Of a stretch of DNA of 64,000 bases, positions 47,150-59,721 are shown one piece after another. The DNA is taken from the NCBI RefSeq assembly GCF_002999335.1, contig NW_020312059.1, positions 62,001 to 126,000 on the forward strand, given 5' to 3'. Within the stretch, counting starts at the first letter, position 1. Each line of letters begins with the position of its first letter. The stretch is from Cyclospora cayetanensis. Taxonomy: Eukaryota; Apicomplexa; Conoidasida; Eucoccidiorida; Eimeriidae. Both the position numbers and the translations under genes were made by a program. The notes under the pieces were generated by a model. That model was not told the origin of the DNA and ran no database searches. It worked only from the letters and a program-made list of their open reading frames with translations.

Positions 47150-48147
47150 AGCGGCAAGGCTCTGGCATTCAGCTTCTGTAAGGTTATGCGCACAGCCCAG
47201 CAGCTTGCAGCGGCAGCCAGTAATAAGATCTGTGCCTCCCTCCGAGTTGCAAGTACAGAGACCGTGGCATTTTAGCGCAGCAGAAACCGATTGTCTGTCG
47301 TTTTATATCAGCAGAAAAAGGAACCTCCTCAGTCCGTTGTAGAAGCTTTCAAGAGCAATGCGTGCCTGTTCCCAGGCGGTGGTTGCCAGTGGGCGGTGAC
47401 CGTATCCTCGTGCCACTACTGCCCAGAAGCTCAGGTGTACATACACCTCGGTCATTTGGCCCCTAAAAATGCTGTCCGCCTTTCTTTCGTGAAATAGCTT
47501 CTGATATCTTGCGTTCTCGTGTCTGAAGACACAAAGAAGACTCCACATGGCGAGCCGCCCACTCCGATACGCTTTCCCCCGGCGCTTTCCACCTGCGCAG
47601 CCTGGGCTTCCTCGTGCGCGCACAGCCTCCTCACCGACAACGAAGAGGCCCTTCTAGGCACCTTTGGCAGGCGAACGGCATTGAGGCGGTTGCCGTAGTC
47701 ACACACGGGGTAGCGGGGGGGGACTGAACCGATTTGCTGTGTTCCTCCTCTAGAGTGGACAGCGTGACTCCAAATGGACTCTAAACAGGTCCAATAGAAA
47801 GGCTTCTTACTGCGGCCGAGGAGCAGGGGGCAGAGGAAGCGAGACGCGACGTGCCTTACAATGAAGTGCTCAAAGAGGAACGGAAAACGGCCTCATGAGG
47901 ACTCGTATTTGACGATTTTTAACCGGCACCCTGTAAGGCGTCTGGAGTTTTTATGCTGGCCTAATGCTTGTGCTCGTGATTAACAGGCGAAAAATGCCCT
48001 AGTTCTGGCCTGCGGGCAAAAAATAGGGTCCGTGCATGCAGAATTTAAAGCGAGATCTTCCCCAAGACATCTCTACCTACGCTGTTTGGGCTTTTTAAAG
48101 GGGATCGTTTTGCACTTGCTGCTCCTTCGCATGCGCGCTGCTTCTTC

Positions 48148-51100
48148 ATGAGCGCCCGCACTCTGGACCCGTTGCCCATTCAGCAGTTTCTGAGGTTACG
48201 GCCTGTAAGAAAACGGCCTTCTTCTGCATGCATTGCTGGAATGTGCTCGTCACCAGGTGCCTCGCATGCGGAGGAAAGCGCAGTGGTTCGCTCCACTTTC
48301 TCTGGAGGAAAAGAAGCGACTGCTCGCTGTTGCAGCGGCACGGCCACCTCTCGCTCCAGAAGTAGGGAGGATCGAGACAAGGATTCCCTGCAACCCAACG
48401 GGTGCACCCTCGTTGTTAAACGCCGAGTCTGTCCCTGCAGACTATGCCGCGCATGGTAGAGGAGTCAAAGAGAGCAAGACTTGTGTGGATACTGCTGCTT
48501 CTGCTGCTTTTGCTGCTCCTGCTGCTCTTGCTGCTGCTGTGGCGGCGCGGGAGGCTGATGTGGGTCGCTTCGGGAGATGAAATCAAGGCCTTAAACAAAA
48601 CCTAAGACTCGCCCCTTGATCGCACAGACACTGCGCACATTGATTGCACTTGCAAGATGCCGTCCGTCCACCTGCAGACAGACCATTTTTAGCGTCTACC
48701 AGTCGCTCACACTGCCTCAGGGTGCGGCTTGCTTCGAGATTTTAGGGTCTGCCGTTTAGCGCCTGCAGTTTGTGCTGCATGCACAGGGGGAATGGTGCGT
48801 TCGGTGTTGTTTTGCGTTTGCATCAGGCAGACCTGGCTCTGAAGGATTGCTGGCCATCCGGAGAGATGACTTTGCGGTGGCTTCGCCAGGGAAAGTTTAA
48901 GATGGAAGTTTTTCAGGAGGCCCTTCGGTGCTGTCTCTTCTGCTCTGAGCTCTTGTCTCTGTCTTACTCTCGCTCTCTTACTCTCTCTCTCTCTCACACA
49001 AGCACAAAGACAAGTGCTTCGCTTCGCGAGATCCTCTCCCCTTGTGTCTGCTCCTTACGTATCCCTTGTTTTTGTCAAGAAAAAGGCGTCTTTTTTTGCG
49101 ACGTCTCCAATCTGCGCATGCTACCAAGCTCCTCATTTACGGGGGCGTCGGTGAGGGGTTCCTGGTCAGCAAAGAAGTGCGTTTGTTGCTCTGTGTGTGT
49201 TTTGCCATGCATGCAGACGGCGGCTATCAACTCCTTTGGAGCCTTGCCACTGGCCCTTGCAGGCGTGCAAGCAGTGCAGCAGAAGGCCTTCTGTGGCAGA
49301 CGTGGCTCTTGAGGCACGGGTGCCACCGCTTTCTGTGCCTTGCGCATATGCGGCAGTGGCTGACTGCCGCACCCTTTGCGAGCTGCATGCGCAGGGGAGG
49401 CCTCGTGCAGAATTTTATACCTTCGAGCCTCAGGCATCGCAGGCGCATGGCAATACAGCCGACGCCGCGGCAAGTCCAGCCCCCTGCTGCTGCAGCTGTA
49501 CATACCCCCGAAATCGCGTATTGGTCATATCGGAAGATCCCCTGCTGCGCTCGTCGCTGCTCGCGCTTTCCCTGGGAGCTTCAGAGGTTCACACGGTAGT
49601 TGTAAGCAAACTTTGTTTGCATCCTCGCTCGCGTTAAGAGGCGTGCAGGCATAGCAGAGAGCCACTGATCGGGGGTTGAGCCAGGCCCTTACTAGAAGGC
49701 AGGCCTCTGTGCGATATCGAGGCTCGCTCCTCTGCATCCCCCTCAAGTATCGCTGCTCCCCCTTCTGAAATATCTTGCATGCATGGTTGCAACCACTAGA
49801 AAGACACTTGCGCTATCTCTCATCGCATTCCGAATTTCCCGTGTTCGCTTCCTTCTCAACAGTCGACACCCTTTTCGCATATGTGTGAACCACGTATTGC
49901 GATCTCCTTCCATGTCTCCACCCCTCCTCCTGCATGCCCTTGCTGCGTCTGTTTGTGTTCGTGGGCATGCCTTCATGGGCGTTCGTTCGTTTGCTCTCTC
50001 GCTGCCTGTCTCTCTGGTAGATGAAAGATAGCAATTATGCCAGCGCCTCCATCGTTGCACGGTGCCTGATGCATCGAGACAACATAAAGCTCTTTTCCTC
50101 GCTGGAGGCTTTGGAGGCTACGGTATTCGGCCCGTGTCTCTCAAAGGCCCTCAGAGCCTCTTCCCGCACTGCCCCCACGCCTCCAGGAAGTGCCTACCGA
50201 AGTCGCAGAGACAGCTTGTTGGCACAAACTGCAGCTGTCGGCGGGTTCAGCGCTCAGCGCAGCGATTCGCCCTCCAAGACAACAAGCGCAAAAGAGGCAG
50301 AGGTCCTAACGGCACAGCACCTCCAAAAGAAAATCCACAGCTACCGACTTGTGCTCATCGATGAAGATTACTGTGGGCCCATTGTTTCCGCATTTGGCCT
50401 TCCTCAAATCCTCGAATTTATGCTGGCGTACACTTGGTGAGTCTTGCTCTTTTCCTTCCTCCTCTGATCTCTGCAATCCCACCTCTACACATATGCCGTT
50501 CCACCCCACCCCTCCCCTCCGGCAACAGTCTCTGCAATTTCAACGGCGATGGTGTAAACGCCACCAAGGCCGCATTTGCCTTGTGCATGTGGGTGGTGAT
50601 GGTGGCCCTAGATGCAGGATCTATTTGCTTTCGAGCATGGGCTGCAAGAAGCACCCTTTCTTCTCCTGAAGCGTTTTGTTTTTACGGGCCTTTCTAGCTC
50701 CTTCGAGTGGCTAATGAGGCTGCGTCATAGTGTCGTCAATGCAGCGCGTGACCGTCGGTGTCTTCTTCCTCTGCTGCTGTGGTTGAATCTTCATCGTGTG
50801 CTTCGCTCAGTGCGCTGGCAAGGGTCTGCCTGATTGGTAGAGGCATCGCCCTTGTATTCGGCTTCTTCCCTACTGTTCTTGGTTCAGTAAATGTATATAT
50901 GTATATTTATGTGCGGCGTTCTGCGCTTTGTGCAGTGCGGTGTGCTGTCAAGTGTTGCCACGTCGCTGGCAGACGTTGGTTACCCCAAGTTCTTTCCCTC
51001 CAGCGCCGCTTTCTTCAGGTGCCTCTCCGGTTGTGCGTGAAGAGGAGCGGCCACCACATCTGCAGGATCTGCTTTTTGCATCTAGCGGGAGGGTCCTACG

Positions 51101-52587
51101 CTGTGACAGCCTTCGGCTGGAGGACGTTTCTTTGAGCGATAGATTCTGTGTCCTCGAGAGCTTTGAGTTGAAGACTCTCACCATGCCTCTGGTTGCTGGG
51201 GGACTAGCTCCTGGGAGTTTTTCGAGAGGCGTTCTGCCCTTCGCAAACGCCGTTGCAACGGATGTCGGAGGTGTTCGTGGAGATGTCGGGAGGCGCCAGA
51301 GGGGCAGCTTCGAGGGAGGCCTACAAGGAGATCGTACCTGCGCGTGTGACGCGTGTTGCACGACTCAGTGCAAAGGGAATGAGGCGTCTCGGCTGTGTTT
51401 GTGCTTTTTCTGTGCAAAGGATAGGCACCTGGAGGCGGCCAGGCAGAGGCGCGCATTTGTTAGAGGCAACGCCGTCTGTGGGATCGAACTCGCGGGACTG
51501 TGTGCGGGCCTCGTACTCCGCAGCCACATCCTGGTGGACGAGGTCAGTTGAAAAGGCACTATCACAATTGGGGGGTGTCTGTGTATGCGGCGGGGGTGAT
51601 GGTTTGGAGATGATGTTGGCTATCCGTCACAAAGTGCGCATTGTGTGCTTTCTTTTGTGGGGCTGTGCGTGCAGCAGTCGCTAACAAGTTTCTGCGGTTT
51701 GATTTTCTGGGCTGCGCAGCTCGCTTTCTTGTACATGCCTGCAGGACCTTTCCCTGACCCCAAGTGCATCTTTATTAGCCTTCCTGCCAGAGGAGTTTCC
51801 TCTTTCGACTCATCATGTGATAATGGTGGGATCTGGTGAGCACATGCCAAACCGTACACGTATGTACATACATATATTTATATATGGGAATACGCAATAA
51901 GGAAACGCTCTCGACGAGGGCGGCAGGATGCCGCAAATGTGTCTAGTCTTTAGTTGTCATGGACTTTGTCGTCATGCGGGTACAAACTCGAGAGAAAGGC
52001 CTCTCTGGTGTTGCACAAGGGTGTGATCGGGAAGGCAGCTATCAGCGCACAGCCTGTGCAGTACGCGTTTGGCTGCTTGCATCTTGCGTTGTGCTGCAGT
52101 GGCAGCTGCACATGTGGCGCCTTCGGGCGAAAATGGCAGCAGTCACACAAACTCTCAAAGGATTTTCTGGGAGAAAGCAGGCTGCCGTCGAGCCGAGGTG
52201 GTACAGGAAGGCCGAGAGGTGCGGAAAGGCGCTGATAGGCGCAAGGGCGGAACGCCATTGGGGGATGCAGAAGGAGACAGAAGAGTAGAGAGTGACGGGA
52301 GAGTGGACGCATATGGACCTGTCGGACAGTTGCATCTAACGTCGGGTCCATTCCGTGATGCATCTGCTTCCTTTTCATCTTCCCAGGAGGATAATGAGGG
52401 TCTTCTGGTTGCTCCGTGGCTCAATTTGAGGCTTCAGCAGCCAAAGTGCCACTGGAAGTTTTCTGCGATATGCGATGGCATGCGGCAGTTGGACTTCAGT
52501 CTAGAGCTCTCTCTCCGCGATCTCTATGAAACCGCCAGGTCGTGTTCGGATGTAGATCCAACCGAAGGGAGTTCTGGGGAATCGTAG
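48148..52587 (+). CDS. Multi-exon protein resembling a divergent arginine methyltransferase
   Basis: The start is MSARTLDPLPIQQF. The first exons are 48148-48204, 48257-48559 and 48682 onward, in phase 0. The most telling junction is near 49600-50035: RVLVISEDPLLRSSLLALSL then GASEVHTVV joins in phase 0 to MKDSNYASASIVARCLMHR and DNIKLFSSLEAL. This is the shape of methyltransferase motif I (usually VLDIGxGTGxLxxxAxxxGA-x-V) followed by the next Rossmann strand. RLVLIDEDYCGPIVSAFGLP lies where motif III/double-E sequence is expected. Further exons give RVLRCDSLRLEDVSLSDRF and NAVCGIELAGLC, reminiscent of the PRMT beta-barrel, and PWLNLRLQQPKCHWKF before the stop at 52585-52587. The SAM-binding Asp/Gly and the Glu pair are poorly kept. 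Exon limits between 48700 and 52400 are not settled. Function is tentative. Confidence 0.5.
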
Positions 52588-54053
52588 GGATTGAAAGGGC
52601 CTGTGGGCGGGGCAGTAGGAAAGAAGCGTGCGGAGCGTGGCGATTGTGGGTACAGTCCAGCTGTAGAGACACCTGGCTGAGGCGAGCACGCACGTCGCGC
52701 TTTTGAAGCAGCAATGACACTTGGCGTAAGAGCTTCGTCAATTTGTTTGCTTTGTTCTGAATACTTGTGCGGCCGCGCTCTGCGATTCACTCTTTGAGAA
52801 GTGTCTTGCGGCGGAGGCTGGACCAGAAGGATTGTGCAGCACAATCGGCGTATGCTGCTCTTCCCTGCCCTTGCGGCTCGCTGAGTACGGCTGCATGCAG
52901 TCGCTGGAAGCATGGATATACAGCCTCCCCGATGAGAGCTTTAGACCCGATGTGTAACCGTTGAAGATTGGTCTTTTCGTGGAGCCCGTGCATGAATGCT
53001 GCAGCACAGCGCGCGTTTAAGTCATGCTGGCTGAAGTGTATTTTCCCGCTGGTGTTTGGTGGTGCGCTTAGTGCCATGAACAGTGGCAGCCGGGAGGATT
53101 AGAAAGATGCACTGATACTTACGCTTCCACTGTATCAGCACAACACCTGGGGAGCACCTTCTGCGTGGCGTTCCCTCTTCGGCGCTCTCCATGGGGTGCA
53201 ACATTATTGGTTTCAGACCCGATACACGACTAAAGGGATTATTGAGGGTGTCTTTAAAGCAACTCACTCCCTCCGTCCCGCGCTGTCCTCACCGTCTTAG
53301 GGCTTATGCATGGGGAGAAGAATACTGCACTGGAGTACACGTTGCTTCACCCCCCAGGGACTCGGAACACTCTCAGCTAGTTTCCCGTAGTAACTAGCGC
53401 TCAGGCATGCATCGTTAAATCGTTCCGTATTCGGCTGACTCTACCCCGCACCAAATAGGGATACTCGTAGCCACGCCAAAATAACGGTCGATTTCTGACA
53501 AGTATGAATCAGTATATCCACTGTAGTAGAAAGTGGCCAAGTGGAACCGGTGGCCTCCTGCATGCTGGACACAATGGTGTACATTCTTCAGACATCGCGT
53601 TTCTTTCGCTCTCTCTGTTTGTCGCGATATGCTCATTTGCATGTCCTTGCAATCAGGATCTACGTATCACTGCAGAGGTAAGAGGAATACTAGCTCTTCT
53701 GAGGCGCGTAGCGACAACAGCAGAGACAAAGCCCAGCTAGAGAGTGAAGCGGCATCCTTAGTGTTATTCAGTATAAAATGCACTCCGTTGACGCAATAAT
53801 TACACTAGTGAGAAAAATAACAGAACCGGGAACCTGAGTGATGAAACACGCCGGAGTTTCATACTGGCAGCTACAGCTGACCACGCAGGACTATCCAAGG
53901 AGAAATTGGAGTGGTCACTTTTTGTTTCAAGCCTGTTCTCATTGCCGGGAATTATATTTACTTTTAATGCTAGTATTAGTATCATTAGGTGCCTTCGTGG
54001 TTTTTTTATCGTGAGGAAATCTTTTTCATAGTGTCCTCCCCTTTTTGTTTAAC
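52588..54053. other. Intergenic gap before the trehalase gene
   Basis: Short frames on both strands without motifs. It holds the 3' flank of the upstream gene and the presumed trehalase promoter. AT content rises toward 53800-54050. Confidence 0.5.
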
Positions 54054-57000
54054 ATGAAGAATGCAGACGTGCCTTCGGTTTCTGATGCGGAGGAAGGCGG
54101 CACTGCTTCGCTAGACCAGTTTGTTAGGCATGATGGACCAGTTTTCCGTGGTAATTATAAAATGAATTTAGCACCTTGTTGTGCGCCTATCCGTTTTCCA
54201 CGGGAAGAAAGCTAGCGGCAGTGGACCGGTGATCTTCTCCCTGGAGGTTCGGTCAGAAAGTGACTGTCCCACAGGGAGTCACCCTACCTGCTTTGCCTTA
54301 TTTCCTTTTCCTGATTTCTATTGTTTGTATGCCTCCCTTTGTGGCTTTGCTTCTATGACCAGGCCTGCGCTCACTGTACGGGAGTTTTGATTCGAAGGAC
54401 TTAGCAGACCTTTGCATGCGCTTGCCGATAAGGGACGTTCTCACTCAATTCTCCAACCTCCCCCCCAATGCACCTAAAGAAAAACTTGAAGCACTCGCTA
54501 GAGACTGCTTTTATGACGGCTTTCCGGATGTCGTTGAATGGGTTCCCCCTGATATCCCCAAATGTACGTTCACCTAAGGGACCCGCCTTCACTTCCTTCA
54601 TGTATTTCTGGCTCTTCATGAGCCGAGAACATAATGGTTCAATATCTCCAGCTTACGGAATGCCCGAGGTTCCCAGATTCCCCACCTTGAGGTGGATCTG
54701 GCCTGTTGCGCTGGCATCGTGAATTGACTTTATTGGTGCATCGTCATCATGCCCAACATATATTTATTACCCACATCTCAGGCCCCGAGACAGAAATCTT
54801 ACCTTGTGTTTCTTTTCAACTCGCGATGCAGCGACGCTCAGCTGGTTGAAGAACAGCCGCCAGGATGCCGCCCATCAGGCAACAGAGCTTAGGGGTAACA
54901 TTCCACAAATCGAGCAAACATGCAGTAATCAGACAACCCACTGTACTGTCGCCGCTGTGTTTCGTTTTCAAAGGCGCTGCGCAAAAGCATCGTGGAAGCA
55001 ACAGCAGTTCTGAGAAGCCACCGTCCTGATGCATTTGTTTAAAGGGTTCCAGTGTTTGTGTCCTTGCGGCAGAGGAAGAATTTTTGGGCAATATGCTGGC
55101 TCTGTGGGCCGCCTTGGGAAGAAAGACGGAGTGTACATACACCCCTGCAGTGCTGAATTCGAGGGAAGAACAACCACAAACGGAGCAGCCGCAACGGCAG
55201 CCGATTATATCCTCTCTGATCCCCTTGCCTTTCGGCTTCATAATCCCTGGAGGGAGATTCAGAGAGATGTACTATTGGTGCGCCTAAAGTTGTGCCCTGT
55301 CCTTGAGAGCGCATCAGCGACTGTGCAACGCGATCTCCGGTAGACTTGCAAAATCAAGGCCATACGTTGGCAGCTGATCTAGCCCCTGCAGGAGCACCTG
55401 TTCGTCATGAGTTTTCTGATGAGGCAGCAAGGCAACCCTCCTCAAGAGTCTTGGCCACCTTTTTCGCCATGAACTCCTACCTACAAAGATGCTCCTGCTT
55501 TACGAGGATGCAGCAGGTGTCTTTTGAGTTGTGGTGGCATGCAGGGACTCGTACTGGACGATCCGAGGCCTCTTGTACAGTGGAATGCGCACCACTGCTC
55601 GAGGGATGATCCTGAATTTCTCAGACTTGATCAAAAGGTTTGGATTCATCCCCAGTACGCCGCATCCCATTTCTGATGCTTTTACCGAATAGCCAAGTGA
55701 CGCGTATTTTTTACTTCATCACGCGACATCTGACTTCCGTTTGCATCCATGCGGCATTGGATGCACCGTTTCCTCAAGGAAGACGGGGGGGGTAAGGTGA
55801 AGATTCTGCTGTCCTTGCTGAGGCGTCCCTACAGATGGCACGCGTTCTTACTATCTAACACGAAGTCAGCCTCCAGTGTTCAGCATGATGATCGCCGCTT
55901 ACTACTCCTTTACTGGAGACACTCAGGTAAGAGGCTGTACTTACAGCGTGTCACGGGGTGTGGGAAATCCATAAGCGCTGCCAAGCTGGCCTTTTCAGTT
56001 CGAGGTGTACAGTGCAGCAAAGCCACATCTGAACAGGCCGTTCTAAAAAGCAAGACGCAGGACTATCTGCTGACTTCGCGTAGCTTTCGCGTGCGAGATC
56101 GCATCCTGTTGTGCGGTTTGCTGCCGAGAAGGTCAGAAAAAGGAAGCCTTGCATCGTTCCTCCGGTTGGCTTTTGTGTTGTGCAGTTCATAAGAGAGACG
56201 TATTCGGACATGGAGCAAGAATACTTGTACTGGATAGAGGATCCCAACAGAAAGCTCTGCGGCGTTGAGGGTAAGCAGGAGGAGGTCTTTTTGGGGCTGT
56301 TGAGGTGTATGCAGCCGATTTAGGGGAAACTCGTTTATCGTGATATGGCTATCGAGACAGCCGCCTTTGCAACTTCTTCCCTCCCCGCTTCAAAATATTT
56401 ATGGCCGAATACAACAAGAGAGGAAAGGGGGCAGAGAATGTTTATCTTATTGCGGGTGTTTCGCGATTTTCTTTCGTGATTTCTACAACGGAGGAAGGCG
56501 CGAAGCGCAGGCATTCATGGCAGTGGCGTTTCAGGGGGGTGGCTGCTTGGATATTGGGAGAAATGTGGGCGTATCGCGGTGTCTGGTGTGTTGTTATGCC
56601 GATTCGCAAAAGGCAGCACCCTGTGCTTGAGTCGTTACTTGGGACATATAGCGCTGCCTCGCACGGAGTCTTGGCTATGCGACGTGAAGGCAGCCTCTCA
56701 TATAGATCAAGAAGACACGTCGGCGTCCATATCACGCTTGTTTAGGAGCATCAGAGCGGCAGCTGAGTCGGTACGCCATTTGGGGTGTACGTACACTGCA
56801 CAAGACGACCCCGCGCGGCTTGTTACCTGAGCGCTGCCCTTCTTGTACTTGCATTTTCCACTTTCCTCCTCGCCACGCGATGACGCGTGTCTCGCGTTAA
56901 GCCAAATCCTGGCGGGAGGAACAAGCAAACAATAGATATCAATATATACATACATATATATTCATGTATATCGACGGAGCCAGTTCACCATGAGAAGAAG

Positions 57001-59193
57001 ACGCACGCATGCATGCATGCGTGCATGCAGCACAGCGTGAAACCTAGATCTCGGGTGTTTAGATGCGTGCAGTGATTTTCATGGCCATACGGGCTGCTTC
57101 TGGGGGTGAGCGTGGGGGGTATTGTGGTCAGCCTCTCTAAGAAGGGCCTACTTCTGTACATCCGTTTTTGAACACCTCCCTGCGTTCAGCAGGATTATGG
57201 GGAAAAGATTTATCCTGCACGGTGCTTTCTGGCTGTCGTTACCAGGGCTGGGACTTCTCCTCGCGTTGGGTTTCTGACTCCGCTGACTTAGCGGACGGCG
57301 GTGTGATGGAGCAGCTGAACACTGAAGCCTTTATACCTGTGGATCTGAACAGGTTCGTCCGGGAGGAGCAGCTGCCGCTTCTCGTAGGGCTAGTTTGGTT
57401 CCCCATGCAGTAGACTCTAGCGATCGGAAAATTAGCGTTACGTGTAGCTTCAGCGTCCACACCGGAAGTTTTGGGGGTTTTTACCTAGGCAGAGCTGTCT
57501 ATTGCCTGTGGCTGGGCTGTAAAGAGAGGGAGAGCGCTCATCTCCAGTATCTTGCGTGCAGGATGAACAACTTCGTTGTTTTTCTCATCATTCGATGCAT
57601 GCCTCTTTTGCTGCCTTTCGCTTCAACTTCTGATGTTGTATCTACAGCTTCCTGTACCACACGGAGCTGTGCCTTTTTTACTTTGGGGAGATTCTAAAAC
57701 AGTTGGGGGCTGACCGCCTTCTTCCGAGGCAGCCAAAGCCCCCGTGTTTCTTCCTAGAAAGCGCTGAGGCGCGCAGGCGAGCCATGCTGCGGCTCCTCTG
57801 GAATGAAAAAACGAACTGGTGGTGAGAGAGCCTCGGGAGAAAAGAGGAGGCAGCGACGGAGTTCCCTCGCGGCTCTCCGAACGCTGCTTTCTTTTTGTTT
57901 CGTGCAATCAGCCTTGCTGGGAAAAGAAAGGGGGGTCGTCTTGCAATTAGTGACTGCCGATTAGGCAAAGCGAGCTTGAAAGGGTGCCTGTAGAAATAGC
58001 TTTTTGGCAACAGCGAGCAAAAGGATGCAAGCGTATGTGCACATCGGCGGTGTACGTACACCGCAAGGCCCCCCGGGGAACGGACGGAGGGTGAGAGACA
58101 CGTAGGCGAGTGTTTAGAAGGATAGAATGAGCCGAATCCCCTCGCGCTTCGCTGTTGACTACGCAGGTTTGATTTCGACGTTTCAAAGGGTCGACAATCG
58201 CGCAGAGTAACGGCCGCTGGCGTTATCCCCTTTCGTTTGGGGATTCACTGCCCACCGAAGACACAGGCTCGCCAGCTGTTTGGTGCCCCTCCCTGCTGCC
58301 CCAGTGGCAGCTTTGATCGAAAATATGTTTCGATCAGCAGCTCCGGAGGCCAGGGAAGCGCACAGGATGCAGAGGAAACGGCAGCCAGGTTGTGTCAGGC
58401 GGCAACAGCGCGGTTCTTGGTCTCTGAGTCGCAGCTGTGGAAGCCTTGGGGCCTCTCAGTAAGCTAGCCGCCAGTTGCAGAGACTTGCGTTTGTTTTGTT
58501 GCCGTTGGGGAGCAGAACTGGATGGGGTCAAGGACGCGCTGAGTCTCTATGTAAGAGTTGCTGAAAATTTGCGTTTGCCGACTTGGTGCAGACAACGCAA
58601 CTCGAGACCAGCGAGCAGTGGGATGGACCTAATTGCTGGCCGCCCTTGCTGCAAATGGCGGTTGAGGGCATTGTGCACTACGGCCAAGCTGAAGAGCTAC
58701 AAAAAGCGGCGGAAATGAGCGACCGATACCTCCTCTCGTGCAAGCAGGTTAGCAGCTGTGTGCATTTATCCGCACGCGTTTCGCGGCCTAACAGTCACAG
58801 AAGGGCGCATCTCTGTTCCGCTTTGAGGATAGATGGTTCAGTTGGGGGTAGGTTAGAGGAGGAGGCGCTTATGTCCGGAAAGCCCGACTTTCGTTCGGCG
58901 TCTGGGGTGGGTGCTGTACGTACACCCGGTTTTTTCCCCTCGCCTCACTGCGCATTTGTATGTGTGTTTCGCGCTGCTGCTTTTAGGCGTATGAAGCGTT
59001 TGGCGCGCTGCCCGAGAAGTTCAACAGTTTGTTTCCGGGGTCGTGTGGGGGCGGTGGCAACTACACTTGTCAAAAGGGCTTTGGGTGGAGCATCGGAGTC
59101 GCTGTGGAGCTGCTGTTCTTTAAGCAGTGTAACTTCATGGCAGACGAGATTCAGAAGCGGAGACGCCAATTCGGGGCTAACGGTTTCAATTAG
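54054..59193 (+). CDS. Trehalase (alpha,alpha-trehalose glucohydrolase, GH37)
   Basis: Splits trehalose into two glucose. I rebuilt 13 exons with matching phases: 54054-54150, 54363-54563, 54832-54894, 55073-55277, 55545-55654, 55835-55926, 56186-56270, 56613-56770, 57246-57352, 57648-57821, 58167-58458, 58592-58747, 58987-59193; 648 residues, normal for the family. Landmarks in order: FDSKDLADL (usual DSKTFxD), signature 1 IPGGRFREMYYWDSYW across a splice, TARGMILNF, RSYYLTRSQPP, LPRTESW (usual PRPESY), SGWDFSSRW with the catalytic acid Asp, IPVDLNSFLY, signature 2 SEQWDGPNCWPP, then PEKFN with the catalytic-base Glu and GGGGNYTCQKGFGW. The N-terminus (MKNADVPSVSDAEEGG) has no signal peptide, so a cytosolic enzyme is likely. 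GGGGNY replaces the usual GGGGEY. It is convergent with the PP2C gene. Confidence 0.93.
57007..57031. repeat. Clustered TGCATGCA words
   Basis: GCATGCATGCATGCGTGCATGCAG gives several overlapping TGCATGCA palindromes inside trehalase intron 56771-57245. TGCATGC-type words are known ApiAP2-linked motifs in apicomplexan promoters; here the site is intronic, so a regulatory role is only a possibility. Confidence 0.4.
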
Positions 59194-59721
59194 TGTTGTG
59201 AAGGGAAACGCTATGGGAAGCGGGAAGGCGCCTCACGTGCTAGACGGGAGAGGCTCTTTTTTCCTTTTGTCCGTAGATGTACTATGCGCGCATCATCCGC
59301 GCCGCAAAAATGAGCGCAGGCAATTTGTGAAGAGAGGCTTATGGTGTTGTGGTCTTTTTCGCGCCTACTGCTTCTTATTTTTTGTTCCCCTCTCATGAGG
59401 CTTGCTCGCCGCTTGATGCTGTGCATTGTGCTACCTGTTGTTAAGTTTGGCCTCTGCCGCGGAGGAGGGGGGGGAAATGGAGGAGAAGTACGCCCTCGAA
59501 GCGTCTGGTGGGAACTGACTCTACAGCAACTGCAGCTCTGCCCCACTCCCTGTCCGCGTATCAGGGACCGCGGCTGATCGAAGAATGAGGAGGAAATGCA
59601 GCTTAGAGCCGGAGAAAAAACCTGTCTTCTCTATGGAGGGCCACACACATATTTGCCGGCTTTAACTGCATTACGCTAAAATTGTTCTCTACTTCAAAGA
59701 CTCCCTGGGGGCAGTGAATCA
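59194..59721. other. Short intergenic gap between convergent genes
   Basis: 528 bp between the trehalase stop (59191-59193) and the PP2C stop (59722-59724 on the minus strand). It must hold both 3' UTRs. A G-run at 59465-59474 is the only notable feature. Confidence 0.6.

Larger units (their letters stand above)
44863..48147. other. Intergenic stretch with a fold-back repeat and weak ORFs
   Basis: 44863-45620 holds CTG runs and short Cys/Leu frames; it is the 3' flank of the F-box gene. 45765-46185 is a fold-back element. Minus-strand frames at 46742-47149 and 47303-47623 are moderately protein-like but lack a family motif or a splice link. The rest is featureless. Confidence 0.45.
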
